Notes: generated from the sequence alone by a model not told the origin. A stretch of DNA of 41,462 nt from an uncultured Oscillibacter sp. (GCF_910584465.1 NZ_CAJUBK010000019.1:1-41462), one strand, 5' to 3'; positions 7,666-16,215 are shown, numbered from the stretch's first letter. Numbers and translations: made by a program.

Positions 7666-9978
7666 TCACGCCTCCTCCGTGGGGAAGGTCACCACCGCCG
7701 TGAACAGGTCCGCCACGGTCTCCACCCGGAAGCTCCCGCCGCAGGCTTCCGTGAAGCTCTTGGCGATGCTCAGGCCCAGGCCGCTGCCGCCGTCGGTGCG
7801 GCTGGCGTCGCCCCGGACGAAGCGGGCGGTGAAGTCCACCCCCTCCGCCAGCTCCGTCCGGCTGGTGTTCCGGACGGACGCCTCGGCGGTCCCCTCCGCC
7901 GTTTTCAGGGAGAGGTACACCCGGCTGCCCTCCAGGGCGTAGCGCAGGGCGTTGTCGATCAGGTTCTGGAAGACCCGGTACAGCCGCCGCCCGTCGGCGG
8001 TGATCGTCACCGCCTGTTCCGGCAGGTCGACCTTGAAGGTCAGGGCGCTGCCCCGGATGGGCCCGTCCATGTCGGCCAGGGTCTGGCGCAGGAGCTTGTT
8101 GAGGTCCAGCCGCTCCAGGTGGACGGGGAGCTGGTCCGCCGCCGCCTTGCTGACCTCGAAGACGTCCTCCACCATGCCCTTGAGCCGCTGGGCCTTCTCG
8201 TCGATGATGCGGGCGTAGTCCATCGCCGCCGGGGGCAGGCCCTCCTCCTGGCGGAGGAGCCCCGCGTAGGAGAGGATGGAGGTCAGGGGGGTCTTCAGGT
8301 CGTGGGAGACGTTGCTGACCAGCTCCACCTTCATCCGCTCGCTGCGGGTCTGCTCCTCCAGGGCGGCTCGCATCCCGGCCTGGATGTCGTTGAGGGATTC
8401 CGCCGTTTGGCGGAGGTCCGCGTCCTCCGGAAGGCGGAGGGGCGTGCGCAGGTCCCCGGCCCGGACGGCCTCCACCTGGTCCGCCAGGCGGCCCAGGTCC
8501 TTGGAAAGGCTCAGCTCCCGGCGGAGCAGGGCGGCGGCCGCCCACACCATCAGCAGGACCGGCAGGAGATAGGCGGTCCAGAGAATCCAGGAGGGGTAGC
8601 CGATCAGGGTCATGTTGATCAGGATGGACACGACCTCTCCACAGAGGACCGCCGCCGCCAGGGCCGTCAACGCCGCCCGGCGGCTCAGGCGCTTTTCAAC
8701 GGGGCGTTTCAGGTCCCGGGCGCGGAGGCCCCGCAGAAAGGGGCCCAGGAGGGACCTCCGGGCCTCCTTGGGGTTGTAACGGTGGTCGTTGTAAATCAGC
8801 CAGCACAGCCAGAACAGGGCCAGCAGGGCCGGGAGGTTCGCCAGCGCCAGACGCAGCACCGCCATGCCCCAGGCGTAGAAGGAGTATCCGACGTCCCAGG
8901 GATAGCCGTAGGCATAGAGAATCTCACAGGCGTCCCTGTCCAGGAACCCCGGCAGGAAGGCCCACAGGGCGCACAGCAGCACCGCCAGGAAGCGGGCTTC
9001 CGTCCAGACATGGACCGTCCATGCGGCGAGTTTCCGGTTCACCGGCTCCGTTGACTTCCGCAGGAGGAACCAGACCACCAGCCCCCACATGCCGCACAGG
9101 AACCGGAACAATTGCGCGTGGTAGAAGGCCCAGCTCTCATCCACCCGCTGGGCGATGTTGTAAAAGGCGCTGTAGTAGTTCGTGGTCCCGGTTTGGTAGT
9201 CGTTGCTGTAATAGCGGATGGGGGACTGCCGGACGGCCATGATGACCTTCACGTCCTCCAGCTCCTCGCTGACAGGGAAGTTGTCGTAGCCGGGGACGAA
9301 CCACTGGGACCCTCCGGCATAGTACCCGTCGCCGTACACGTCCAGGTTTTTCCCGTCCTTGGTGATGGTGACTTTGTTGTCCCTGAACACCACGTAGAAG
9401 TTGTAACCCTCCACCGACCGGGCCATGAGTTTGTCCAGCCAACCGTCTTTCAGGGCGTTGGTGTAGACCTTTTGCTCTGTGCCCCAGCCGCTGCAAATGT
9501 AGTAGAGGACGTTTTTGTCCGCCTGATAGCGCGCGTCCGGGGAGGTTTCCGGCTCCGCCGGCACCGGCGTGGACGAGTCAGGGAGAGCTGGCTCCGCGCT
9601 TCCACGGTCCACGGCTACGGCTTCGGTCGCCGGCCCGCTGAAGTCCCACCAGGCCCGGTAGGCTTCTTCCGCCTCCACAAGGATGTCGTCAGCCATGTCG
9701 TACCAGTAATCATAGCTGTAAAGGTCCACCTTCCCTCCGGCTCCGATGGTCAGAAACTCCTTCAAATACTGGGAGACCTCGTTTCGGAAGGAATCCGTCT
9801 CCTGCCAGTCCTCCGTCCAGCGGGGGGAGGGGTCCCGCTCCCAGGCGATCTGATTCGCTACGGAAACCAGGCTGGAGAGGGTCAGGCTCGCTCCCAGGAC
9901 GAAGGCCAGGAAGCCCGCCAGGGCCTTCGCCCGTCCGCCTTTGGTCCGCCCCTCCCGCAGGGGGACGCTTTGCGTCAC
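7666..9978 (-). CDS. Sensor histidine kinase with large extracellular and multi-pass membrane region
   Basis: The predicted protein has 770 residues. The first membrane helix is at ~20-42, followed by an extracytoplasmic domain of ~240 residues, then several helices (WGLVVWFLL, FLAVLLCALWAFL, and a final pair) and a HAMP-like linker. The catalytic part is complete: phospho-acceptor His559 in NVSHDLKTPLTS, N box NLIDNALRYA, and glycine box GGSGLGLSIAKS. I chose the GTG start at 9978 because GAGGGG lies just upstream. The frame runs to a TTG at 10014 inside the regulator gene, without a ribosome site. It follows the response regulator by 10 bases and is followed by a lipoprotein, forming a three-gene operon. 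The signal is unknown. Confidence 0.9.
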   Translation of the reverse strand: MTQSVPLREGRTKGGRAKALAGFLAFVLGASLTLSSLVSVANQIAWERDPSPRWTEDWQETDSFRNEVSQYLKEFLTIGAGGKVDLYSYDYWYDMADDILVEAEEAYRAWWDFSGPATEAVAVDRGSAEPALPDSSTPVPAEPETSPDARYQADKNVLYYICSGWGTEQKVYTNALKDGWLDKLMARSVEGYNFYVVFRDNKVTITKDGKNLDVYGDGYYAGGSQWFVPGYDNFPVSEELEDVKVIMAVRQSPIRYYSNDYQTGTTNYYSAFYNIAQRVDESWAFYHAQLFRFLCGMWGLVVWFLLRKSTEPVNRKLAAWTVHVWTEARFLAVLLCALWAFLPGFLDRDACEILYAYGYPWDVGYSFYAWGMAVLRLALANLPALLALFWLCWLIYNDHRYNPKEARRSLLGPFLRGLRARDLKRPVEKRLSRRAALTALAAAVLCGEVVSILINMTLIGYPSWILWTAYLLPVLLMVWAAAALLRRELSLSKDLGRLADQVEAVRAGDLRTPLRLPEDADLRQTAESLNDIQAGMRAALEEQTRSERMKVELVSNVSHDLKTPLTSILSYAGLLRQEEGLPPAAMDYARIIDEKAQRLKGMVEDVFEVSKAAADQLPVHLERLDLNKLLRQTLADMDGPIRGSALTFKVDLPEQAVTITADGRRLYRVFQNLIDNALRYALEGSRVYLSLKTAEGTAEASVRNTSRTELAEGVDFTARFVRGDASRTDGGSGLGLSIAKSFTEACGGSFRVETVADLFTAVVTFPTEEA

Positions 9979-9988
9979 GGCGGGCCCC

Positions 9989-10687
9989 TCAGTGCTGTTC
10001 CATCTTGTATCCAATGCCCCACACCACCTTTACATAGTCTGGCTCCTTGGGATCCAACTCGATCTTTTCCCGGATGCGGCGGATGTGGACCATCACCGTG
10101 TTCTCACAGGAGAACGCGTCCTCGTTCCACACCCGGCGGTAGATCTCCTCGGCGGGGAAGATCTGCCCCGGATGGCGGATCAGCAGGTCGACGATCTTCG
10201 TCTCCGTGGGGGTCAGCTTCACCTCGTCCCCGTCCGCCCGGAGCACCCGTCCGGCGGGGTCGTAGCTGAGCCGCCCGTTGACGATCAGCCCCTGCCGCCC
10301 CTCGGCGTTCACGTCGCCGAGGGACGTGTACCGCCGGAGCTGGCTCCGCACCCGGGCGGCCAGCTCCTGGGGGTTGTAGGGCTTGGTGACGTAATCGTCG
10401 GCCCCCATGGACAGCCCCAGGATCTTATCCGTGTCCTCGCTCTTGGCGGAGAGGAGGATGACGGGCAGGTTCCGCCGCTCCCGGATGCGGAGCAGGGCGG
10501 AAAGGCCGTCCAGCTTGGGCATCATCACGTCGATGAGGATGAGCTTCACGGCGGGGTCCAGGCAGGCGTCCAGGGCCTGGAGGCCGTCGTAGGCCCGGCG
10601 GACCTGGTAGCCCTCCCGTTCCAGGGTGATGGCGATGGCACCGACGATCTCGGGGTCGTCGTCCACGACTAAGACGCATTCGTTCAT
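9989..10687 (-). CDS. OmpR/PhoB-family response regulator
   Basis: The protein has 232 residues. The receiver domain (1-120) has the acidic pocket VDDDPE, phospho-acceptor Asp53 (LILIDVMMPKLDG), and Lys of VTKPYNP. The C-terminal winged helix (~135-230) contains the usual LTPTETKIVDLL and VMVHIRRIREKIE elements. It heads the operon with its kinase and a lipoprotein. GGGAGG lies upstream of the ATG at 10687. The promoter region has a weak -35 and two direct repeats of TCGTAAGGA, consistent with autoregulation. Confidence 0.93.
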   Translation of the reverse strand: MNECVLVVDDDPEIVGAIAITLEREGYQVRRAYDGLQALDACLDPAVKLILIDVMMPKLDGLSALLRIRERRNLPVILLSAKSEDTDKILGLSMGADDYVTKPYNPQELAARVRSQLRRYTSLGDVNAEGRQGLIVNGRLSYDPAGRVLRADGDEVKLTPTETKIVDLLIRHPGQIFPAEEIYRRVWNEDAFSCENTVMVHIRRIREKIELDPKEPDYVKVVWGIGYKMEQH

Positions 10688-10715
10688 ATCGGGTCTCCTC
10701 CCTTGAGCTGAGACT

Positions 10716-10772
10716 ATCGTAGCAGGCGATCCTTACGAACGCCTCGACAAAAATCTTAAGGTTTCCTTACGA
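10716..10772 (-). promoter_or_regulatory. Promoter with direct repeats, likely response-regulator sites
   Basis: On the minus strand, -10 TACGAT lies at 10716-10721 without a recognisable -35. Two copies of TCGTAAGGA lie at 10730-10738 and 10764-10772, 34 bases apart (about three helical turns). The proximal copy covers the -35 position. This layout suits activation or autoregulation by the OmpR-type regulator just downstream; the assignment is inference. Confidence 0.5.
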
Positions 10773-10776
10773 TCGC

Positions 10777-10810
10777 AAAAGGACAGGCGGGGGAGGTCCC
10801 CCGCCTGTCC
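10777..10810 (-). terminator. Terminator of the 48-residue gene
   Basis: A 14-bp perfect stem (10781-10794 with 10797-10810) is followed on the minus strand by TTTT. It separates the small gene from the regulator promoter. Confidence 0.75.
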
Positions 10811-10815
10811 GCATA

Positions 10816-10962
10816 TCAGTCTTCCAGGGCCTTTTGCAGGTTATCGATGATCTTGTCCAGCTTCCCCTCTTTCAACGCTGGGTCCTGTTCTTTTTTCACT
10901 TCGTGCAGACTGTCCAATAAGAACCGGATGAAAGCCTTGAATTGACTGTCTGTCATCCCCAT
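10816..10962 (-). CDS. Small hypothetical protein (48 residues)
   Basis: The predicted protein reads MGMTDSQFKAFIRFLLD at its start and ends in KIIDNLQKALED. It is a likely single soluble helix-rich protein with many Lys and Glu in the middle. AGGAAAG lies nine bases before the ATG at 10962; a second ATG two codons later is possible. The gene has its own consensus-like promoter (10996-11024) and its own terminator (10777-10810), which supports a real independent gene. It lies between two two-component systems on the same strand. No family recognised. Confidence 0.65.
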   Translation of the reverse strand: MGMTDSQFKAFIRFLLDSLHEVKKEQDPALKEGKLDKIIDNLQKALED

Positions 10963-10995
10963 AGCCGGGCGCTCTTTCCTCAGTGGGATGCTCTT

Positions 10996-11024
10996 ATTTT
11001 ACACGAGGACCGCCCCCGCGTCAA
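10996..11024 (-). promoter_or_regulatory. Promoter of the 48-residue gene, with -35 inside a hairpin
   Basis: Minus-strand TTGACG (11019-11024) and TAAAAT (10996-11001) are separated by 17 bp. The -35 lies in the loop of an inverted repeat (GGACCGCC 11007-11014 with GGCGGTCC 11025-11032). That repeat also sits just after the upstream kinase gene and could be a weak terminator or an operator. Confidence 0.65.
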
Positions 11025-11046
11025 GGCGGTCCCGCTCCCGTCCCCC

Positions 11047-12297
11047 TCACCCTTTTCGGGGGCCGCTCTCTTTTTTCAGCGGCATGGTGAAGATGAACCG
11101 GGTGGACGCCCGGTCGCTCTCGGCCCGGAGGGCCCCCTTGTGTTCCTGGGCGATGACGGCGGCGATGCTCAGCCCCAGGCCGAAGCCGGACGTCCCGCCC
11201 CGGGAGGCGTCCGCCCGGTAGAACCGCTCGAAGAGCCGGTCCAGTTGCTCCGCCGGGATGGGCTCCCCGGGGTTGGAGACTGTCAGCCGGGCCTGCCGGT
11301 CCAGCTTCTCCAGGGAGAGGGTGACGGTCCCGCCGTCCGCGCCGTACTTGATGGCGTTGTCCAGCAGGATCGAGATGAGGCGGCGCAGGCGGTCCCGGTC
11401 CCCCAGGACCTCCAGGCCCTCTGCCGCGCGGTGGTCCAGGGACTTCCCCGCCTCGAAGGCCACAGGCTCGAAGGCCAGGGCGCAGTCCTCCGCCGCGTCG
11501 GAGAGGGAGACCTCCGCCAGGACGGGGGCGTGGGCCATGTTGTCCGCGCGGGCCAGGGTCAGCATCTCCTCCACCAGGTTCTTCATCTGCCGGGACTCGG
11601 AGAGGATGTTGTCCGTCCACCGGGCGGGCCGTTCCTCCAGGGGCAGGGCGGAGAGGAGCTCCGCGTTGGAGAGGATGACGGTCAGGGGGGTCTTCAGCTC
11701 GTGGGAGGCGTCGGAGAGGAACTGCCGCTGCTGGCCCCAGGCCCGCTCCACAGGCCGGGTGGCCCACCGGGCCAGGACGGCCGACACCCCCAGCAGCAAC
11801 AGGAACGCCGCCAGGGCGATGACGAGGTAGGACCCCATCATCTCCCGCAGCATGGCCTGCTCCATGGACATGTCCACGAAGGCCAGCCTTCGATACAGTC
11901 CATTGTCCTGGCGGAGGTAGCGCAGGTCATAGCCGGGGATCACGCCCTCCGGCTCCCTGCGGGCCAGGCAGTCCTGGAGGACGGCGGCCAGCTCCGCCGT
12001 GTCCTCCAGGTCGGCGTAGGTGCCGCCGGTGACATAGGCGGTGTAGCCCCCGCCGCCGCCGGGCCAGACGCTGACGGTGAAATAGGGCAGCAGGAGCTTG
12101 TCCCCGCCGATCTCCACGCCGATCTCCGGCCTCCGGCCCCCGCCGTCCTCCTGGATGACCCGGTAGAGGATCTGGCGGCTCAGGTCCTCCACGTTCCCCC
12201 GCAGGGCGGCGAAGATGGAGAAGCACACCGCCGCCAGCACGGCGGTGACCAGGGCCATGCAGACGGCGACGAATTTCAGCCGCAGCTTTCGGATCAC
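11047..12297 (-). CDS. Sensor histidine kinase
   Basis: The protein has 416 residues. It has the compact layout of membrane-bound kinases: helix 1 (~10-32), an extracytoplasmic domain of ~115 residues, and helix 2 (~150-172). A HisKA domain with His199 in SDASHELKTPLTVI follows, then an ATP-binding domain with ILLDNAIKYG and GFGLGLSIA. The start is a GTG at 12297 with AAGGAGG upstream. Its regulator ends 115 bases upstream, and DUF4340 precedes both, so the order is DUF4340, regulator, kinase. The ligand is unknown. Confidence 0.9.
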   Translation of the reverse strand: MIRKLRLKFVAVCMALVTAVLAAVCFSIFAALRGNVEDLSRQILYRVIQEDGGGRRPEIGVEIGGDKLLLPYFTVSVWPGGGGGYTAYVTGGTYADLEDTAELAAVLQDCLARREPEGVIPGYDLRYLRQDNGLYRRLAFVDMSMEQAMLREMMGSYLVIALAAFLLLLGVSAVLARWATRPVERAWGQQRQFLSDASHELKTPLTVILSNAELLSALPLEERPARWTDNILSESRQMKNLVEEMLTLARADNMAHAPVLAEVSLSDAAEDCALAFEPVAFEAGKSLDHRAAEGLEVLGDRDRLRRLISILLDNAIKYGADGGTVTLSLEKLDRQARLTVSNPGEPIPAEQLDRLFERFYRADASRGGTSGFGLGLSIAAVIAQEHKGALRAESDRASTRFIFTMPLKKESGPRKG

Positions 12298-12412
12298 GGC
12301 GCTCCGCCTCCTTGTGGATAAGTTTGTGGAAATTGTGAAAAACCGCTAAGGCGGCCGGGGGAAGATGGGCGGAACTCACAGTTGACAAAACGGCTGTTTG
12401 AGTCGGGCCCGG

Positions 12413-13090
12413 TCACTTGTCCTCCTCCAGGCAGTAGCCCACCATGCGGATCGTGCGGATGCGGACCTTGGCGTGGATATGGGCCAGCTTTTTGCGGAGG
12501 AAGGAGATGTAGACCTCCACATTGTTGTCCTCCGCGTCGGACTCATAGCCCCAGATCTTGAGCAGGAGGGACTCCTTCGTCAGCACCAGGCCCCGGTTCA
12601 GCATCAGCAGCTCACAGATGTCGAACTCCTTCCGGCTGAGGCGGACGGACCGCTCGCCGCAGGAGAGGGTGAAGCTGTTCTTGTCCAGCTTCACGCCGCC
12701 GAACTCCAGCGTGTCGGTGCTGCGGAGCTCCGGCTGGCGGCGGGCCAGGGCCCGGACGCAGGCCAGCAGCTCCTTGGGGTCGAAGGGCTTGGTGAGGTAG
12801 TAGTCCGCCCCGCAGTCCAGGCCCTGGACCTTATCGGAGACCTCCGACCGGGCGGTGAGCATCAGCACCGGCACGGCGTTCCCCGCCTCCCGGAGGCGGC
12901 GGAGGACCGTGAAGCCGTCCAGCTTGGGCAGCATCACGTCCAGCAAGATCACGTCGTAGATATCCGTCAGGGCGTTGTCCAGCCCCGCCTCGCCGTCATG
13001 GCAGACGTCGGCGGTATAGCCGCCGAGCTCCAGGAGGTCCTGGAGCGTAGCGGCCAGCCGGACCTCGTCTTCGATCACTAGTACCCGCAT
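12413..13090 (-). CDS. OmpR/PhoB-family response regulator
   Basis: The protein has 225 residues. The receiver domain has the acidic pair in VIEDEV, Asp51 (VILLDVMLPKLDG), and Lys in LTKPFDP. The winged-helix effector domain (~130-225) contains LSRKEFDICELLM and VEVYISFLRKKL. The ATG at 13090 has GGAGGG upstream, overlapping the stop region of the DUF4340 gene. It is paired with the kinase at 11047-12297. The 115-base gap to the kinase contains a near-palindrome (CAAAACGGCTGTTTG, 12385-12399) but no clear promoter. Confidence 0.93.
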   Translation of the reverse strand: MRVLVIEDEVRLAATLQDLLELGGYTADVCHDGEAGLDNALTDIYDVILLDVMLPKLDGFTVLRRLREAGNAVPVLMLTARSEVSDKVQGLDCGADYYLTKPFDPKELLACVRALARRQPELRSTDTLEFGGVKLDKNSFTLSCGERSVRLSRKEFDICELLMLNRGLVLTKESLLLKIWGYESDAEDNNVEVYISFLRKKLAHIHAKVRIRTIRMVGYCLEEDK

Positions 13091-13103
13091 GGGGCTCCCT
13101 CCT

Positions 13104-14204
13104 TCATCCTTCGCCGCCGTCCTGGGCCGCGCCCCGCATCCCGGAGACGGAGATGGTCATGATGGCGTCCACGCTGTCGGTGGACAGGGCGTAGATGGGG
13201 CCGTCCTCCTCCAGCCGGACGTAGCGCCCGGACTCGTCGGGCATCCGGGCCCCCACTTCGAGGGTGAAGGTCTGCTCTAGGCCGCCCGCGGTGTATTCCA
13301 CCTTCAAAATGGCGTCCGGGCTGTGGAAGCCGCAGATCTCCGCCGCCTCGTCGCTGGGGTAGTAGTCCACGCACTTGGCCATGCTCATGGACCGCAGATC
13401 GTGGAGCAGGTCCTGGAGCAGCACGCTGGCCGTGACGTTGTCGTTCCCGGAGAACCAGAGGGCGGGCTGATCCTCCCCGCTGGAGCGCCGGGCGTTCAGG
13501 CTGACGGTGGGGCGCTCCGGCTCCTCCGCGGGCCGGGGGGCGCCGCCCTCCCCGCTCTCGTCCCCCGCCGGATCTGCCGCGGGAGCGGGGCCCTGGATGG
13601 TGATGGCCCGGAGGGCCTGCTCGCTGAGGTCCGGCAGCTCCGGCAGGGTGCACATGTCGTAGATGGGGATCTGCATCAGCTTGACCAGGGTGTCGGCCAC
13701 GATGTAGACCGTGGACTCGTCCTCTCCCATCATCATATAATAGCTGTCGCCGTCGGTGGTGGCCTTGCCGAAGAGCAGGCTCTGCTCCGCGCCGCCGCCG
13801 GAGGCGGTGAGGGTCGCCGAGGGCGCGTCCAGGCCGTATTCCTCCTTCGTCTCCGGGGCGGGGAGGACCTGCTGGAACTTCAGGGCGGACAGGGCCTCCA
13901 GGATGGAGGACACCGTGGCGCTGTCCAGGGGGAAGTCCGGGCCGTCGGCCCAGATCCACGCGCCGTCCTCGTCCAGGGCGAAGGAGAGGGTGACGGCCCC
14001 GTTATAGTAGCTCAGCGCGCTGTAGGCCCCGGGATCTGCCAAAACGCCGCTGCCGGAGAGCCCGGCGGCGGAGACGTCCGTGCCCGCCAGGGCCTCCTCC
14101 CGGCCCTCCCGGTAGCGCATACCGAAGACGATGAGCAGCGCCGCGAAAAGCACCGCGATGATGGTCAGCAGCATCGAGATGGTCCGTCTCTCTTTCCAGG
14201 TCAT
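13104..14204 (-). CDS. DUF4340 membrane-anchored protein
   Basis: The protein has 366 residues. A single N-terminal membrane helix (~11-28, MLLTIIAVLFAALLIVFG) is followed by a long extracytoplasmic part. The features of DUF4340 are visible: repeated beta-rich units and the pattern YNGAVTLSFALDEDGAWIW followed by paired acidic segments. In other bacteria DUF4340 proteins often accompany ABC-2 transporters of the gliding/GldG type. Here it leads an operon with a response regulator and a kinase, which is less usual. GGAGG lies nine bases upstream of the ATG at 14204, and a strong promoter is at 14275-14304. It could be a periplasm-side sensor or envelope protein; the function is not established. 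Confidence 0.8.
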   Translation of the reverse strand: MTWKERRTISMLLTIIAVLFAALLIVFGMRYREGREEALAGTDVSAAGLSGSGVLADPGAYSALSYYNGAVTLSFALDEDGAWIWADGPDFPLDSATVSSILEALSALKFQQVLPAPETKEEYGLDAPSATLTASGGGAEQSLLFGKATTDGDSYYMMMGEDESTVYIVADTLVKLMQIPIYDMCTLPELPDLSEQALRAITIQGPAPAADPAGDESGEGGAPRPAEEPERPTVSLNARRSSGEDQPALWFSGNDNVTASVLLQDLLHDLRSMSMAKCVDYYPSDEAAEICGFHSPDAILKVEYTAGGLEQTFTLEVGARMPDESGRYVRLEEDGPIYALSTDSVDAIMTISVSGMRGAAQDGGEG

Positions 14205-14274
14205 GGATGGTCCTCCTGTTTGGATCCGGCGGCGGGGCCGCCGGGAAGTCGTTCGGTCCGAAGATACACGGAGG

Positions 14275-14304
14275 ATTATATCCCATCTTACCCGGTCTTG
14301 TCAA
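14275..14304 (-). promoter_or_regulatory. Strong promoter of the DUF4340-regulator-kinase operon
   Basis: Minus-strand TTGACA (14299-14304) and TATAAT (14275-14280), both perfect, separated by 18 bp. Confidence 0.85.
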
Positions 14305-14468
14305 TTTTACGGCCCCCGCCTGAGATCCATCTGAAAGGATGCGGGGAAAGGTTCACAGATTATTTATAAAAAATCCAGATTGATTTCAAATTTTCCGGGT
14401 ATGCTGATAACATCCTCCACGGAGGAGACACGATTTCCTCTCTTTCTGTTTCTTTTCCCTCTTTGCTG

Positions 14469-14502
14469 CCGGCGGCGGGCTCTCCCTCCGCCGGATCTTT
14501 TT
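14469..14502 (+). terminator. Plus-strand terminator upstream of the hydrogenase promoter
   Basis: Stem CCGGCGG (14469-14475) with CCGCCGG (14488-14494) is followed by ATC and five Ts. No plus-strand gene lies between this and the divergent promoter at 14304, so it may end an unannotated short transcript. The rest of the 14305-14673 gap holds an AT-rich stretch (14355-14400) and the hydrogenase promoter. Confidence 0.55.
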
Positions 14503-14567
14503 GCCCGTTTGCCCTCCGCAGGGGAAGATCCCCGGCCATTTGGACGGCCGCTTCCTGCAAGAACCTC

Positions 14568-14596
14568 TTGCAATGTGAGGGGGAGTCCGCTATAAT
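14568..14596 (+). promoter_or_regulatory. Promoter of the [FeFe] hydrogenase gene
   Basis: TTGCAA (14568-14573) and a perfect TATAAT (14591-14596) with a 17-bp spacer, giving a ~70-base leader. Confidence 0.8.
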
Positions 14597-14673
14597 GAGC
14601 TTGGACCGAGATGGTCACTTATTTCACAAGGAACAGGCGGCAGGGCCCGCTTGAAAGATATGGAGGAAACGCT

Positions 14674-16215
14674 ATGAGAGGTGTACACAGCGCAGTCGAC
14701 GATATCCGGCGCACCGTATTCAAAGAGGTGGCCAGGTTGGCGCTGGAGGGCGGGGACCCCCGGAAGCTGGACCAGATCCCCCTGAAGATGATCCAGGGCG
14801 ACGTGGCCCACCACCGCCACGACGTCTTCCTGGAGCGGGCCATCGTCCAGGAACGGGTCCGGCTGGCCATGGGCCTGAACATCCGCTACGCCGGGGAGAC
14901 CATCCCCGTCAGCGAGGACCTGCGCTCCGCCGAGGAGTCGGAGAAGCACTACCAGAACCCCCTGGTCAACATCATCCCCTTCGCCTGCAACGCCTGCCCG
15001 CCCAAGCAGCTGCGCATCACCGACAACTGCCAGGGCTGCATCTCCCACCCCTGCATGAACGTCTGCCCCAAAGACGCCATCTACATGGACAAAGACAAGC
15101 ACTGCCACATCGACCAGGACAAGTGCATCAAGTGCGGCAAGTGCTATAACCAGTGCCCCTACCGGGCCATCAGCAAGATCGAGCGGCCCTGCGCCGCCGC
15201 CTGCGGCATGGACGCCATCGGGTCCGACGAGCTGGGCCGGGCGAAGATCGACTACGACAAGTGCGTCTCCTGCGGCATGTGCCTGGTGAACTGCCCCTTC
15301 GGCGCCATCGCCGACAAGAGCCAGATCTATCAGGTCTGCCAGGCCCTGCGCACGGACGAGAAGGTCATCGCCTGCGTGGCCCCCGCCTTCGTGGGCCAGT
15401 TCGGCAAGGACGCCACCCCCGCCAAGGTCCACGCCGCCATGAAGGTCCTGGGCTTCTACGACGTGGTGGAGGTCTCCATCGGCGCGGACCTGTGCACCGT
15501 GGAGGAGGCTCATGACTTCCTGGAGGAGGTCCCCGCCAAGCAGCCCTGGATGGGCACCAGCTGCTGCCCCGCCTGGAGCGTCATGGCCAAGAAGCTCTAT
15601 CCCGAGTTCACGGACTACATCTCCATGGCCCTGACCCCCATGGTGATCACCGCCCGGATGGTGAAGAAGGACCATCCCGACGCCAAGGTCGTCTTCATCG
15701 GGCCCTGCTCCGCCAAGAAGCTGGAGGCCAACCGGCGGACCATCCGCTCCGACGTGGACTTCGTGCTGACCTTCGAGGAGACCCAGGGCATCTTCGACGC
15801 GGCGGACATCGACTTCAGCAAGCTCAAGACCAACCCCGAGGACGAGATGGACGAGGGCACCGGCATGGGCCGGGGCTTCGCCGTGGGCGGGGGCGTGGCC
15901 GCCGCCGTGGTGGAGGCCATCAAGCACATCGACCCGGACCGGAAGATCCAGATCGAGTACGGCGACGGCCTGAAGAACTGCCGGAAGATGCTGGCCATGG
16001 CCAAGGCGGGCAAGCGGGACGGCTACCTGCTGGAGGGCATGGGCTGTCCCGGCGGCTGCGTGGCCGGCGCGGGCACCATCAGCCCCGTGCGGGACAGCAC
16101 CATGAACGTGGAGAAGTTCAAGAACGGAGCGCCCTCCATGAGCTGCACCGAGAGCCCCTATCTGGACCAGCTGGAGGACGTGATCAACAAGTACGAGATC
16201 GATCATCACGACTGA
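14674..16215 (+). CDS. Monomeric [FeFe] hydrogenase (group B type)
   Basis: The protein has 513 residues and is cytoplasmic. It should catalyse reversible H2 formation with ferredoxin as electron donor. Residues ~105-225 hold cysteine-rich 4Fe-4S ligand clusters (CNACPPKQ, CQGCISHPCMNVCP, CIKCGKCYNQCP, CVSCGMCLVNCP). The H-cluster domain has the three signatures TSCCPAW (Cys297-Cys298), GPCSAKK (Cys345) and GMGCPGGCVAGAG (Cys458, Cys462). The GPC form of the second motif is typical of the group B enzyme (FeFe_hydrog_B1) rather than the MPC of group A. The ATG at 14674 has GGAGG upstream; earlier in-frame starts lack one. It has its own promoter and terminator. The maturation genes hydE, hydF and hydG are not in the window. 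Confidence 0.93.
   Translation: MRGVHSAVDDIRRTVFKEVARLALEGGDPRKLDQIPLKMIQGDVAHHRHDVFLERAIVQERVRLAMGLNIRYAGETIPVSEDLRSAEESEKHYQNPLVNIIPFACNACPPKQLRITDNCQGCISHPCMNVCPKDAIYMDKDKHCHIDQDKCIKCGKCYNQCPYRAISKIERPCAAACGMDAIGSDELGRAKIDYDKCVSCGMCLVNCPFGAIADKSQIYQVCQALRTDEKVIACVAPAFVGQFGKDATPAKVHAAMKVLGFYDVVEVSIGADLCTVEEAHDFLEEVPAKQPWMGTSCCPAWSVMAKKLYPEFTDYISMALTPMVITARMVKKDHPDAKVVFIGPCSAKKLEANRRTIRSDVDFVLTFEETQGIFDAADIDFSKLKTNPEDEMDEGTGMGRGFAVGGGVAAAVVEAIKHIDPDRKIQIEYGDGLKNCRKMLAMAKAGKRDGYLLEGMGCPGGCVAGAGTISPVRDSTMNVEKFKNGAPSMSCTESPYLDQLEDVINKYEIDHHD

Noticed and set aside
9979..10014. TTG start at 10014 for the first histidine kinase
   Set aside because: It lies inside the regulator gene without a ribosome site; the GTG at 9978 with GAGGGG upstream fits better.
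12313..12331. A perfect DnaA-box sequence (TTATCCACA on the minus strand) next to a near-match between the second regulator and kinase
   Set aside because: One box plus one degenerate site, with no AT-rich unwinding region, dnaA or dnaN nearby; not an origin.
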